The notes beneath the pieces are model-generated. The model was given only the letters and a program-made list of their open reading frames with translations, ran no database searches and had not been told where the DNA came from. From Rhyacichthys aspro (lineage: Eukaryota > Chordata > Actinopteri > Gobiiformes > Rhyacichthyidae): a stretch of 64,000 nt of DNA. The stretch is from assembly GCA_036850595.1 (NCBI GenBank), contig CM072151.1, positions 16,407,307-16,471,306 of the forward strand, read 5' to 3'. This document shows, piece after piece, positions 49,201-61,170 of this stretch (within the stretch, counting starts at the first letter, position 1; the number at the start of each line of letters is the position of its first letter). The position numbers and the translations under genes were made by a program.

Positions 49201-49849
49201 TTTGTGGAGCTGAACAGTTCCTTACATTAACTGATATGTAAACATTTATCTGATGTAATGGGTCTTTTTTGTAAATCAAGCACTGCTGTACATAATAGTT
49301 CATGCCTAAGAGACATAAGAAAGCCTAGTTATAGCACATTATTTACACATTTATTTACAACTAAAGTTATACATAAGACTAATGACATCAGAATGACTGA
49401 GGATTTTCCATTAATATAACAGGCATACACTTACATTTAAACTGAATTTGGTGATGCATTGTGGATAGTTGATGTTCATGGAGGATCTACAGATGTGTTT
49501 TTGATATTTTATCCAAACACAAGACTTGAAGGGAAAGGTGGATTGAAACAGAGCTTCAGCAGCAGTTGATGATGTGAAGTGTAAGTGGAGACATACACAA
49601 ATTGTGACCATTTGAGGTGATAATGGGAGTGAGTCTGTTGTAAGCAGAGAGAGATCTGGTTCAGTTTATACAGAAAATTGCCCTTTAGTGGGTACATCGC
49701 TGATTTAAAGCACACACAATGCAAAATGTTTACAGATTGAGAAAATTGAAATCACATTACCGCGTTGTCTAAAAATTATGCTGGTGTTTACTGCTGCTCT
49801 GATTGGATTCTGTAATTAACTGGTCACAGATGCATGGGATTTTATTCAA
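46274..49849. other. Non-coding stretch
   Basis: No repeat family or gene recognised. A run near 48574-48586. Short frames up to 87 codons (minus, 48034-48297) lack motifs. Confidence 0.4.
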
Positions 49850-50060
49850 TTCGTTTATTGTCATTTGCTGAGTAGATTTGTCAAATATTTACACGACACG
49901 ATGATGACGATGATGGTCCCCTGTGGGCCGATGGGATTCATGGGAGACTGGCTGTGGGACTCCTTCCTGCATGTGGTCTGTGAGGAGTGGTCTTTGATCA
50001 CAGTCATGAGGCCTGAGGCGACACAAAGATCTGGCAGGACACAGGCAGCAGGAGGATGTC
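49840..50060 (-). other. Minus-strand LINE-like tail or terminal exon candidate
   Basis: Read on the minus strand, a long pyrimidine tract ending CTGTGTCCTGCCAG (about 50035) precedes about 150 bp open in two frames. After it come GACAATAAACGAATTGAATA and a second AATAAA. This could be the last exon of an unknown gene with a very short 3' UTR, or the 3' end of a non-LTR element, whose tails often contain ATGACAATAAA. Neither reading is secure. On the plus strand the same region holds a 156-codon frame without motifs. Confidence 0.2.
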
Positions 50061-50339
50061 AACCCCATAAAACTGTGGAGAAAAACATAACAACAAAGAA
50101 GAAACAGAGGAATAGAAGGACCGTGAATGTTAAAGAAGAGAGATTTTCTGAACAACACAACCAAATTAAAGGAGCTTCAGCTTGTAGTCATTTTGTACCC
50201 ACACACAGCTTGAAAGGGCATGAACACAATATTATATATGTACTCTTTCTTGAGTGTATATGGAAAAAAAAAAAGTTACAAAATGGAATAATCCAAAAAT
50301 CAACAATTGAAAAAATAAAATATACGGTTAATTAGCATA

Positions 50340-51845
50340 AACCGACAAAGCAAAGCCAGTGTATTCCACACTATTTGTGTTAAACATACTGCTCCTTCTA
50401 TGGTATGTGGACTTCAGGACCAGAGGGAACAATATAAAAAACAGACAATTTTTAGCATGTGACTAAAGACTGTAGAGAAACAAAAACAAAGATAAAGAAG
50501 ATAAAAACTTTTATTGCAGAGACTTAAACACATCAAGTAATCCTTTATATTGTCATAAAATTTGTGTGAAGATCATTGTACGCCCTAAACATTAACATAT
50601 TAACGGACATTCTCATTCTCTCTCTGAGATCTTGTAAATTTTAAGCGATCTTTCAATAACCTTGTAAACTTGCTAGTTACATAAGCCCCCTCTCATATTC
50701 TGCTCACTTTGTCTTCCTAAAGCTGCACTTCCTCAAACTTTGCCGTCCCACAGCTGAAACGTTTCATTGCCTCACTCACTTTACTCTCAGCAGAATTATT
50801 TTTCATCACTGTCGCATGAGCGCATACAGCACTTAAACTCTCTCTAGAGCGATTAATTTCACACTATTCCCAGGCTTTTGTTGGAAAGTCTGAAAGATTT
50901 CGATCAGAAAGCTCTTGATAGGGTGAAAAAAGAAAGATGGCAGCGGTTCATTTCTAATCAGAACCAAACGTTTCCATGGTTCGGCACTCACACAATACTT
51001 TGAGAATGTCACTATTCTCGATCAACCCCCCGCAAAGGCCCCCAATTTTTCGACCCCAGCAAAGGCACTAAATTTGATTTACGTCAGAACATGTAGCAGA
51101 GTGACAGATTAGGAGTTCATACACTGCTCAGGTTTCGGAGTCAGCCTCTAGGGTAAAATATGGTCCTTATTTGTACTCCCTGCAGGTCTGACATAGGAAG
51201 TGCGGAAAGCTTTTGAATGCTTTAACTTTCATTTGGGAGCCTGGGACTAACGTGTAGTATCAATGTTATGCTTTAAAAATAAGTTCACCTGCCCATGCTC
51301 TCATCATGTTATTGCATTAACTTGTTTTCCAGGAAAGCCATTTAATCTTGCTAAAATTGTGTAGCGCTCATAAAATTAGATTGCCTGGGCACACCCTAAA
51401 TGTCATGAATTCTCAAGCATTAAAATAATCGTTGTAATCTGTTCAAGAGTAGCATGCTGTATATGTTAATACATGTGTTATGTTATATGACCACAGGCAT
51501 GTACAGGCCCTAAAGCACTGATCTCCACCCACTCGTGGATGAACGCTGGAGAACATTTTATGAACATGAACTCTGGAAAGACGTTGATTTATGTAAGTAT
51601 TGTAAAACAGTGTGCACTAATGTACATGTGATCAGGGGCAGTGGAGCGCAGTAATGTAAAAAACACACATGTCAGCCGTAAAGACAGGACACACAATCCC
51701 AATAACAAACAGCTTGTACTGCCAGAACGTCTTAATGTGTCCGTAGAGAACAGGGAAAAGAACAGAAGAATTTAAAATAAGCTTTAAATGGCGACACTGA
51801 AGAATGTTTTCAGTCTAAAATTGATCTAATATTTTAAAAAATAAA
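50340..51845. other. Non-coding stretch
   Basis: No frame above 60 codons and no recognised repeat. Confidence 0.45.
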
Positions 51846-51849
51846 CAAA

Positions 51850-51990
51850 AAAATTAAGATTAATCAGCTTCAGAATGTTTCTACTCATATCCCGGACAAA
51901 ACTATAATCTCTGAATTGAGTTTTTGGTCGTCTGGAGTTCCACAGGGTTCAATATTAGGACCATTTTTATTTTTCATTGAGCAGCAAGAA
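51850..51990 (+). mobile_element. LINE reverse-transcriptase fragment (L2/CR1-like)
   Basis: From about 51856 an open frame leads into SSGVPQGSILGPFLFFIE (51928-51984), the conserved reverse-transcriptase block of L2/CR1-type LINEs, with the canonical GP after SIL. The frame is lost soon after. Only this scrap of the enzyme survives and it is inactive. Confidence 0.8.
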
Positions 51991-52043
51991 TGTTGTACAA
52001 ATGTATTCTTGTTTAAACACTCTGGTTAAAATTTGGCCTGACT

Positions 52044-52269
52044 AGCCTGAACCAAATCCTTGATTCATTTAGTAGGTACCTGTGAGCCCTTTTGTAAGTC
52101 AACTGTGTCCATTTATTAGTGGTTGTTGTGGCTTGGTTTGGGTTTTCATGAATTGAACTTATTTAAACACTATTTATTTATTTAAAAAATGGATATCGAA
52201 ATGTTTATATGCCAGAATTGCGGTGTGAAATTATGCTGTTGAAAAATGACAAACAATAAAAAAAATTTA
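52044..52269 (+). mobile_element. Short retro-inserted sequence with 16-bp target duplication
   Basis: The 226-bp segment is bracketed by direct repeats at 52028-52043 (AAAATTTGGCCTGACT) and 52270-52285 (AAAATCTGGCCTGACT), 15 of 16 identical. It ends in an A-rich tail with AATAAAAAAAATTTAA. These are the marks of target-primed reverse transcription. The body shows no pol III box or coding remnant; it may be the extreme 3' end of a LINE or a SINE of unknown type. Confidence 0.7.
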
Positions 52270-52285
52270 AAAATCTGGCCTGACT

Positions 52286-54371
52286 TTGCGAATTCATGTT
52301 AAACGCATCATCAACATGGCAGCAAAGTATTTATTTTTTACTAATAATCTGTAATTTTAGAATTACATTTTACTTAACACTCAGGTATATCAGCCAAAGT
52401 CAAATCTGCACATCGTCTGGTTAATTTCAAAATTTCCAAGTTGAAAGCCCATAAACAACTAATTCTGAAAAATAACCCAGACCATCTGAATGCAACATGT
52501 CTTTGAAAGCCATTCTAGGACAAAAACTAACAACTACCAGCTAAAACACTGAGACAAGTATAAGTTTAATGGACTACATTTATATCCAGTGATTATGGTT
52601 TTGTTTTATTCTTTCCTCACTTAATAACATAAAAATCCCAAAGCTTACAGCAGCAGGATTGTAATGAGAATCCTACATGTTTGGAGAAGAATACCATGTA
52701 TCAGCATTTAACTGCCCCGCGTGTTGGATCCCAGCTCCGTTTAGTGTTGATGTTGGAACACGCGCCTCGATATAATGCACACATGTTGGAAAATGTACAG
52801 AGGCGAAGAAGTGGGAAGGAATGCAGGGCACCACAGAGAGGGGAGGTCACGTCAGCTCGCCAACGCGCAGTAAACGTGAGCGTGTTATCATAAAGCAGGG
52901 GGTTTAAATACCAGCAGAATTAGGAGCGTTTTACTGCTGCCTACATCGTGTGAGATCTGTGTATCAAACCTACTGTATTCCTTTTACAGCCCAACCGCAA
53001 ACTGGCTTAATTGTGCACTTGTGTTAGCATTAGCATTTATGGTGCATATAAACACGTGCAGAAAAATGCTAATGCAGTTGTGAGTACGTCTTCCGTGCAT
53101 CCCTCTGTGCATCCCTGTCAGTGTTTATATGTTTTGCACATGTGTTTTATCCCAGTTGATATCTCGCTCAGTATTGCAATGGAAGCCACAGACTGGAAAA
53201 CGTTATTGGGAGATATTTGTCAGAGAAATGAGATCCACATGAAGCCTGTATTTCATCACAATCGGAACCTTGTTTGTTTGTACACCGCAGAATAACAATC
53301 AAACATCTGCCGGACTGATTATTAATAGGTTTAGATAATTATCAAAAAAAATAAAAAATAAAAAATCATAAACATATGCTATCTTCTGATGGGACTATAT
53401 TGAAGTTGGCTTGCTTCGTTTTCTAAGCCAAGGCCAAGTACAAAAACAAATCCTGGACAGAATAAGTGCTGCATTTTTGTTTTTTTTCCCCTGTCAAATA
53501 ATAAGTTGTCACGAAATGTGGAGCAGCGTTTTTTTTTTTCCATCCCTCCCTTGTTTTCTTACCTCACATGCTCTCATTTTGTCTCCGTCCCGTAATGACT
53601 AATTCAACACAGATTGAGCAACATGACATACTTTACGCTCATTTTTGCACTTTGTCTTGGTGTGTTTGTATGTGCGTATGGGCGGCTGGATGTATGACTT
53701 CAGTCCATCATGACCTAAAATGCGATATAATCAATCTGGGACACAAATTTGGCACTAATGAAACCCCAGTCCCTGAGGTAATGGTAAAGTTGAGCAGTAA
53801 ACTTGTGTTCAGACCATTAAGGTACAATCTAGCCAGAGCCTGTAACATGTATTGATAAATAACGATCAGTCAACACTAACTTTAATGTTGCACAATTATG
53901 CCCCTACCCCCCCAACTCCAAGTGCTGTATTTTAAGTGTTGTTTTTGTCCTGGCGGCTGCACCACTCGCTCCTGCTGGTTCATAGGGAAATGTGTGCAAA
54001 ATAAAGCCACGTTTGTACTCAACAATAAGGTATGCATCAGGAATAAATAACCATGCGAAAAGCTGGAGGTATAATTGTATATGGCTTCAGTAAACAGCAG
54101 TGGAAGAAGAAATGTACTCGTTATATCTTTGTAGGTAATGCCTTAGTTTTGTGAAGCAGCAGGAAACTGACATAAACATAGCATACCCTTTGTGTGATTT
54201 GCTCTAGATTTGTTGATATATGCTAATTAGCCGTGTGTTTTGACACAGAGCTTCTTTTCTCTTTTAACAAGACTATGTGGCAAGTAAATCATAATAGACC
54301 TTGTCCTTGGTGACACAGAGGGTTAGAACTAGAAGGTTTTCAACCTAAACTTTTTATTTTCACTGAGATGT
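52286..54371. other. Non-coding stretch
   Basis: A-rich word repeats at 53344-53368 and T runs at about 53470-53490 and 53528-53540. Short frames up to 95 codons (53011-53295, 53568-53855, plus) lack motifs. Confidence 0.4.
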
Positions 54372-54905
54372 TAAAGCTCCTCTTTTTGTTTGCTGTTCCT
54401 GTCTCAGATTCCACTCACCCCCAAAAGCAGCCAATTTTTCCTCCACAAAAAACTAATACATTTCACCAAACTGAAGTTTGTATTTGTAACTGAGTTTAGC
54501 ATTAGCTTAGAGTTAGTTTAGCTTAGCTTATTAGCAATTATCTCCTCCTTGTTAAACATTATGTGATTGAATTGATAGTATTTATCTGTGTTTTACGGTG
54601 CCTCTCTTTTCTCTGTTAATGCTTTTCTTTTTTGAGCTGTTTCTCTGTGTTAAAATACATATTGAGTGCTGAAAATACACTTTATCAGCAGCTATTAAAC
54701 TTCCTGGAATGTCTTATGGTGTCGACCAATTGGAGTGCTGCTTTTTCGAGCATGTGATTTTGCTAGCATGTGGGTTTTTGTTTTTTTTCACAAATAATTT
54801 TTTTACAATATACTATTTGGGGTTTAAACCATTTTCTGCAACTAAAAGGAAAAAATCATACAATTTGTTTAATGCACATTGGTATATTGTTTTGTGCATT
54901 TTGGT
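54372..54905 (+). repeat. Unclassified dispersed repeat A, copy 3
   Basis: It starts TTAAAGCTCC and follows copy 1 through CAGATTCCAC, ACACCAAACTGA-like words, TTTATCTGTGTTTTACG, TATTAAACTTCCTGGA and ATACTATTTGGGGTTTAAA. It shares GAGCTGTTTCTCTGTGTTAA and TTTAATGC with copy 2. It contains TTAGCATTAGCTTAG words in the first half. Confidence 0.65.
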
Positions 54906-56129
54906 TAAAAAAAAACTACACATAATGAAAAAAGATGATGATTCTCTAATGTATATTCAACAGACTGCAGCGTTTACCTCCACCTTAAAACCAAAGCTGA
55001 GGGGTTATTATTAGTCATTGTAATGGTACATTTTAGAAATGCTTCTAAAGGTGCCTTCAGAGAATGGACAGATACTGTGTGTTTGTTAAAGTCTGTCTGA
55101 CAAGTGAAAACACGACCCTGGCTGTGATTGTGCATTAGTGGTTGGTTGTTTATGTTATTCAAGACTACAGCAGGAGCAGGAAATACCGAACAGTGAGCAA
55201 AAACATGCAAATTGCCAACCAAAAGCAAAAGGGTGAGAATCTGAGAAGAAATCAAGAATAGTCCTTAAAAATGTCCGACACGGGCTGTTTCATAAAACTA
55301 ATGGGCCGACCGCAGAGCCAAGCGTCTTCACATCCAATATGTGACATGCTTTTAGTTGTGTTCACATGTGGGTTCCAGTTTAGATGGTGATATACATATG
55401 TGTGTGTGTATGTGTGTAGGTTTGGAACAGGAAACTGTGGCAGAGGGGAAAAAAATCCACTTTAGTAGAGCCTATGTGAGGGGGCCACTCACCACAAACT
55501 GACCGCAGAGTGAGAAGAGGCTACACACTGAAACCAGAGAGATGTGAGCTGACCAGGCACACAGCCATCAGAGGGAGATGGAGAAAGCGGCACCGCACGT
55601 CCAACTGTTTTCATCTGGACGGCATCTGGACTTTTATTGCACTTTGCATGTAATCACTTAATGCTGGTGCAGATCCATGTTGGTGCATTATGCTTTATTG
55701 TTGTATAAAGTAAACAGGCACTTTTCATTTCCCTTTTCATTGGCTCTGCAGAGATAAAGCTGTGATTATGAAACACAAACAAATAAGCAAAAGCCAGACA
55801 ATATGAATAAAATAAAAACATCTGATAGGATAATACTTTCAGAATAAAAGCCCTTTATCTATTTTGGAGTGTAGATGTGGAAATCTCCATAAAAAAGTGT
55901 AGGGTGCCATTTTAGTTCCTTTACTTCCTGTTCTTACAGTTCAGAACATACAAACTGAGCTCTGTTGGTGGAGAAGCACACATTCGTACCTGAAGGATCA
56001 GGGCATTCATGAACTTAATATATTTTTGTTTCAAATTTTATACAAGGAAATCACCATCAGATCTATTTGTGGTGGGCTGACTATACAAAATAGCATGTCT
56101 CCCTCCACAAACTAAAGATACAAACACAT
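54906..56129. other. Non-coding stretch
   Basis: An isolated unit of the 47-bp minisatellite (ATACTTTCAGAATAAAAGCC) sits at about 55835. Otherwise nothing recognised; the 93-codon minus frame at 54974-55255 lacks motifs. Confidence 0.4.
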
Positions 56130-56790
56130 GACCATTACTTCCAAAATAAAAGCCCCTAAACTCAAATATATTAATATACCAATACTTTCAAAATAAAATC
56201 CCCTAAACTCAAATACATAAATATACAAATACTTTCGAAATAAAAGCTCCTGAAAATATTATATTAATATACCAATACTTTCATAACAAAAGCACCTGAA
56301 TTCAAATACATAAATATAAAAGAATTTTCTAAATAAAAGCCCCTCAACTGAAAGACATGAACATACCAATACTTTGAAAACAAAAGCCTTTAAATTCAAA
56401 GACATGAATATAACAATACTTTCAAAATAAAATCCACTGAACTGAAAAATAAGCATATACCAATATTTTCTAAATAAAAGCACCTTGACTCAAAGACATG
56501 AATATACCAATACATAAAAAAATAAAAGCCCGAACTCAAGACATGACTATACCAATACTTTCAAAATAAAAGCCCCTGAACTCAAGACATGACTATACCA
56601 ATACTTTCAAAATAAAAGCCCCTGAACTCAAGACATGACTATACCAATACTTAAAAAAACTTAACTAAAAGACATGAATATAACAATATTTTCTAAATAA
56701 AATCCTTTTGACATGAACATACTGATACTGTCAAAATAAAAGCACCTGAACTCAAAGATGTGAGTATACCAGTACTTTCAAAATAAAAAC
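56130..56790. repeat. 47-bp minisatellite, about 14 units
   Basis: Units of about 47 bp, built on CCAATACTTTCAAAATAAAA, then CCCCTGAACTCAAAGACAT, then ATATA. Units range from about 39 to 47 bp because of small deletions; two adjacent 46-bp units near 56540-56632 are identical, suggesting recent unit duplication. The 74-codon minus frame at 56259-56483 is a by-product. Confidence 0.95.
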
Positions 56791-59700
56791 TTTTTCCTTC
56801 TCCTCTTCTTTGACTCTTTGAACTACCTGGCACTGATATGCTACACAGACTAATAAACACCTCTGCTCTCCCAGAGAGTGTACAGTACAATAGAGCGTAG
56901 GGGCCAATAACACAGGCCTTACCAAACTTCGACTGTTTTATTAATCGCCAACAATAAAACATGGTGTACATCTATGAGTCAAAGGTTATCAGTTAAAACC
57001 ACCGGGGGCATGATGGGGAAGAAAATAAGAAAGTGATCGGAGGTGAGGAATTAGAGGATAGTGAGATTCTCAGGAAATAAAGATACAGGCAACAGTGGAG
57101 AAAGAGGGAAGGGGAGAACAAGGTAAAGAAGGGGGATAAATCAGAAACAGATGTAGCTTGAATCTCTTGTATTGTTCCCAACACAAACCAGCTGGCCGGT
57201 TTTAGCGTATCCATCAAAATAAACACCACTCTCGATGGCCACGGGCAATGCTGGACTGTTAGTCATTAGAGGAGACTTTTTACACCCCGCGGCATCGCAC
57301 TCACTCAGTCTCAACGGCCAATATCCACAAGGTGCACTCAGGTAATTCACAACACAAAGCTTAGCGGATACAATACATATGTTTTCTATGCCTGTTTGTT
57401 TGTTTGCCTCACGAAGCGCTGGCCCTTTTTTCAAAGCTGTTTAACCTGAACGTACAACTCAAGGCTGCAGCATTCTGAAGCAATTACGGCCGGGACTTGA
57501 AGATGAGTCACACATTGTTGCGCTCATGCTGGATTCGTTTGTACAATTAAGGTTATTATCAATTTACAAACAACACAGCAGTTCAAAGCCGGCCTTCAGA
57601 TGAATATGTCTGCGCCATGGGTCTGGGCATGGTCTGAACGCGATGCCAACGTACAGGCTGCCAGTGAAGTCAGCGCCAGCCCGGCTTCTGGTCGGCAGGG
57701 TCTCTATGGAAAGATAAAGAGCAGGATGTGAAGTATGAGTTGTGGAAAATACTCTGGTGTCTTGTTCCATTTCTTTAAATCCCATCATTGTTCTATTAAC
57801 AAACGCTCGGAGTGTGACAGGGGAGTGTGTGTGTGTTTTTCATGGGCCTGCGTGACTTTGTTGGTGTTCAGAAAAGGCTCCTTTGTTAGTCTATCTGAAC
57901 CTCTGATACCAATAATGTTGTCACTTTCTCAAATATTCCAATGGACTATTCATCTCTTTCAAGACAGGGCACACACATAAGAGAATGTCCTTGGTTTAGA
58001 GTTCATATCCAGCCCAATACAGCAGTAAAATGGTAGCCTGGCAAGCAATTCTTTTCCTTATTTTTTATTTTTTAAGAATTCGTCTGGTCCCAGTCAATAC
58101 CAGTTGGATTTCCAGGGAAAGGAAGAAATGGACTCAGATTAAACTTCCTCTGAATGTAACTGTAGAAACGTACAACCAATCAGAATTCAAGCAGTAGCAC
58201 CAACAGACACAGAATAAACTGCCTCTGGACCGACACAATTGTAAAACAAAGAATTGCATAAAGCCAGCCACATTTTAGATAAATGGTTAGGTCATGGATT
58301 TGTTAGGTCATATTGAGATCATTGGAAGTTGGTTTCAATGAAAGAGGTTCCAGACCCACTTCACTTCACAAGGTAATGAACGGATCTGGCTGGCCAGGCT
58401 AGCAAAAAGGACACTTGTAATATTTAAATGACTGTATAATATGTACACTGGGAGTATGAAAGATGCAGGTTGGTTTCTGTTTCTAACTCATGTGAATTAT
58501 TAGTTTGTAAATAAATACATTTGACTGTGTAGACTTTTTCTCTGAGGATGGCTACAGTTTTCAGCCAACATTTATCCAATTTGTTTGTATTATTTATTTT
58601 TATTTATTTGTATTATGTCCTTTAGAAAATGAAATTGTTCCAACTTTATCCCACAGGTAATGCCAAAGGGAAGATGGTGCAGGATGGCTCAAGTATAAAA
58701 ATAGGTCTTGATTTAGGCAAATTAGTCAGGTGCGATAGGTTTTACTTTTACAAAGATATTTTATACAGTGTTGTTTTTGCAAAGTGTTAATGGTTGATTA
58801 CATTGGCGGGGATCAAATGTATATTGATTGAATGTGAAATTATGGAAGCAATACTGCAGATACAGTAGTATTATAGTAGTTAGAAGTATTTAGCCACTTT
58901 CTTCTTTGGCCCCTGAGCACGTTGACTGCATGGATATAATAATAAAGGTATGTAGTGTTACTGGAGCTTTATGAGGGCACAATATAAAAAGCCAATGCCA
59001 CACTAGATCATAGTCTCTACATATACATTTTAAACACCACATAAATTGTATTACTGGGAAGCCAAATGTCTGTAAAATATCAAAAACTTTCAACTGTAAA
59101 TGCTCTTACAAGCTTATGGTAAATGCACCCTCACAAAGCACGTACAGTAGAAACAGACATACAGGTTTAACTCCGGAATGAGTGCAGTAAACCCCATTCA
59201 ACTGCAAAGCTAGGAATAACACATATGTGACAGCACTAATACAGGAAACATAATACACACGTATTATATGAGCTGCAGATGCTCGGTAAAGAGACAGCCC
59301 TGACAGTAAACTACGCTCTGATGCTCTCAGACATCTGGCCTCTGCAGATAAACTTCAACAAGGCCTGTATATTCAGCACCAGGCAAAGCACAAGACAGGC
59401 TGTAAAAGCAGAGAAATATAGGAATAATGATGCAAAGTAAAAGACTGAAGAGCTGGGGTTGAAACAAGAGAAGGTGAGGGTATTGCAAAGCATGAAAGAT
59501 GTATAGGTCTGTGCAAAAATGATCAACTTTTCTATAGTGAGAGCAGTATTAATAGAGGAAATGGAAAGGAAGTGGTGCGTTAGTCATGCAGCAGAGAAGT
59601 TTCTCTTTTCTGCCACTGTCTATTGTCCTACAGTCCATATGTTTCCTATCATCGAGTTATCTGTCAGAGCACTTTGCACAAACAGAGCAGAGATTAACCT

Positions 59701-60656
59701 CTGCCAACAGACGAGGGCACGCAGGCGGCCCGTCATAGGTGGCCTTGGACAGTCACTATAGTGAAGCCTACATCCTCATCCAGACAAGCACTGTGTCCCA
59801 AGCTATTTCAGAGTCAGAAATGGATTCAAGTGTGTCCTTTGGGTTTTAGCGTGAGAGCCGTTCTGTAGATGCTGTAGGCTTTACTCTGGCACATGCCAAC
59901 AAAAACAGCTCAAGGCTTTAGACCTGAAGAGGCCATATCCTGCTGCTCCACAGGTCTGTGAGGAGTTCTGTGTACTTTGAATCTGAATGTTTTCAGAGTT
60001 GTGTACGTTTCCATTATCTTAAAGTGTCCATGATGAGACGGGAGGTTGCATCCATGAAGAATCAGGCTACAAAAACACAATTGTTTCGGAGACTACAAAT
60101 AAAAGTCCTTGTGTTTTGGAGAAGACAATCCATGGTTCGGCTCAGGTTAACTCTGTTTCAGTGATGACCTCATCGTGATGCGCTATTTCTGTCCGAATGT
60201 GCACCAAGTAATGAATAGTGTCTATGTCTCTTGGATTTTCACACATAAATTGCGGTACAGTAGACGTACACACACTGTAAACATCCTGTGGTGTGAATGT
60301 GCTTCTCTGGGCATGAAAGTCAACCCTGGTGTAACCTCAGAAGGATAACACAGGAGTTACTGTTTAGGCTGGCCTATAGAATGAGCTGCTCATTATGTAA
60401 TGATCAACAGAGACACTGTTATGTGTGAGAGCCAATACACTCCGTTCCTCACAGTGTTTAAAATCATTTATTGTAAATAATTACCAGAACAAAACAATGT
60501 TTCACGTGGGCTTCAGGAATGCAGCGTGTCCCTCTAACGTACAACGTTACAGCTATGGATTCCTCCTTTTATTTGTGACTAATTCATAGCTTACACTGTT
60601 AGCACACACATATTTACCACTGGAGGACTCTTACATTTCTTCATTTTTTTTCTGCA
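56791..60656. other. Non-coding stretch
   Basis: GC-richer at 57150-57720 with minus-strand frames of 97 and 74 codons; the latter follows a good acceptor-like sequence (see findings). No repeat family recognised elsewhere. Confidence 0.35.
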
Positions 60657-60703
60657 ATGTATGTATGTATGTATTTATGTATGTATGTATGTATGTATGT
60701 ATG
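60657..60703. repeat. (ATGT)n microsatellite
   Basis: About 12 tetranucleotide units with one ATTT interruption. The MYVCMYLCMYVC-like frame starting here is an artefact of the repeat. Confidence 0.97.
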
Positions 60704-60848
60704 GCCCCTTCCAAATATAAGCAGATATAGGAGAAATGGTGACTATAAATTGCCCATAGTGAATAAATATGTGAGTGCAAATGGTCTATCAGTGTATGCC
60801 TCTCCTTTGGTCACGTCCAAAGTAGTTCATATATGTATTTTTTTAAAT

Positions 60849-60915
60849 GTAAAATATAAAAAAAAAAATATATATATAAAAAAAAAACAAACAAACAAAC
60901 AAAAAAAACAACAAC
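60849..60915. repeat. A-rich, (TA)n and (CAAA)n simple repeats
   Basis: A run, short TA run, second A run, then CAAACAAACAAACAAA and CAACAACA. Confidence 0.9.
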
Positions 60916-61039
60916 AGATAAATAACTGAACTTAAAAAAGTGAACATAGCTGGACAAATGTTCTAATGTATTCTCTATGTGCTATCTGGAAAAAAACATG
61001 TGACCGGTAGATGTCAGAGATCAAAATCATGTGTCATTT

Positions 61040-61170
61040 TTCGAGTATCACATACTCAGTAGACCCAGGTTCGATTCCAGCTTGGGTGCTTTGCCTTTTG
61101 TCAGTTCCCTGTCTCTCACCCTGTTTCCTGTCTATCTACTATCAAATAAGGCTGAAAAAATAAATAGAAA
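61040..61170 (+). mobile_element. tRNA-derived SINE-like repeat
   Basis: A B box GGTTCGATTCC (61068-61078) with the preceding CAGTAGACCCA is followed by TGTCTCTCACCCTGTTTCCT and TCTACTATCAAATAAGGCTG, then an A-rich tail. This order matches a common fish tRNA-derived SINE type. The A box is poorly preserved, and no tRNA fold is evident. Confidence 0.7.

Noticed and set aside
49865..50335. 156-codon plus-strand frame as a gene
   Set aside because: The second half is lysine/asparagine-rich AT sequence, the frame crosses an A run, and the opposite strand gives a more structured reading.
60657..60929. 90-codon frame starting MYVCMYLC
   Set aside because: Begins in the ATGT microsatellite and ends in A-rich simple repeats.
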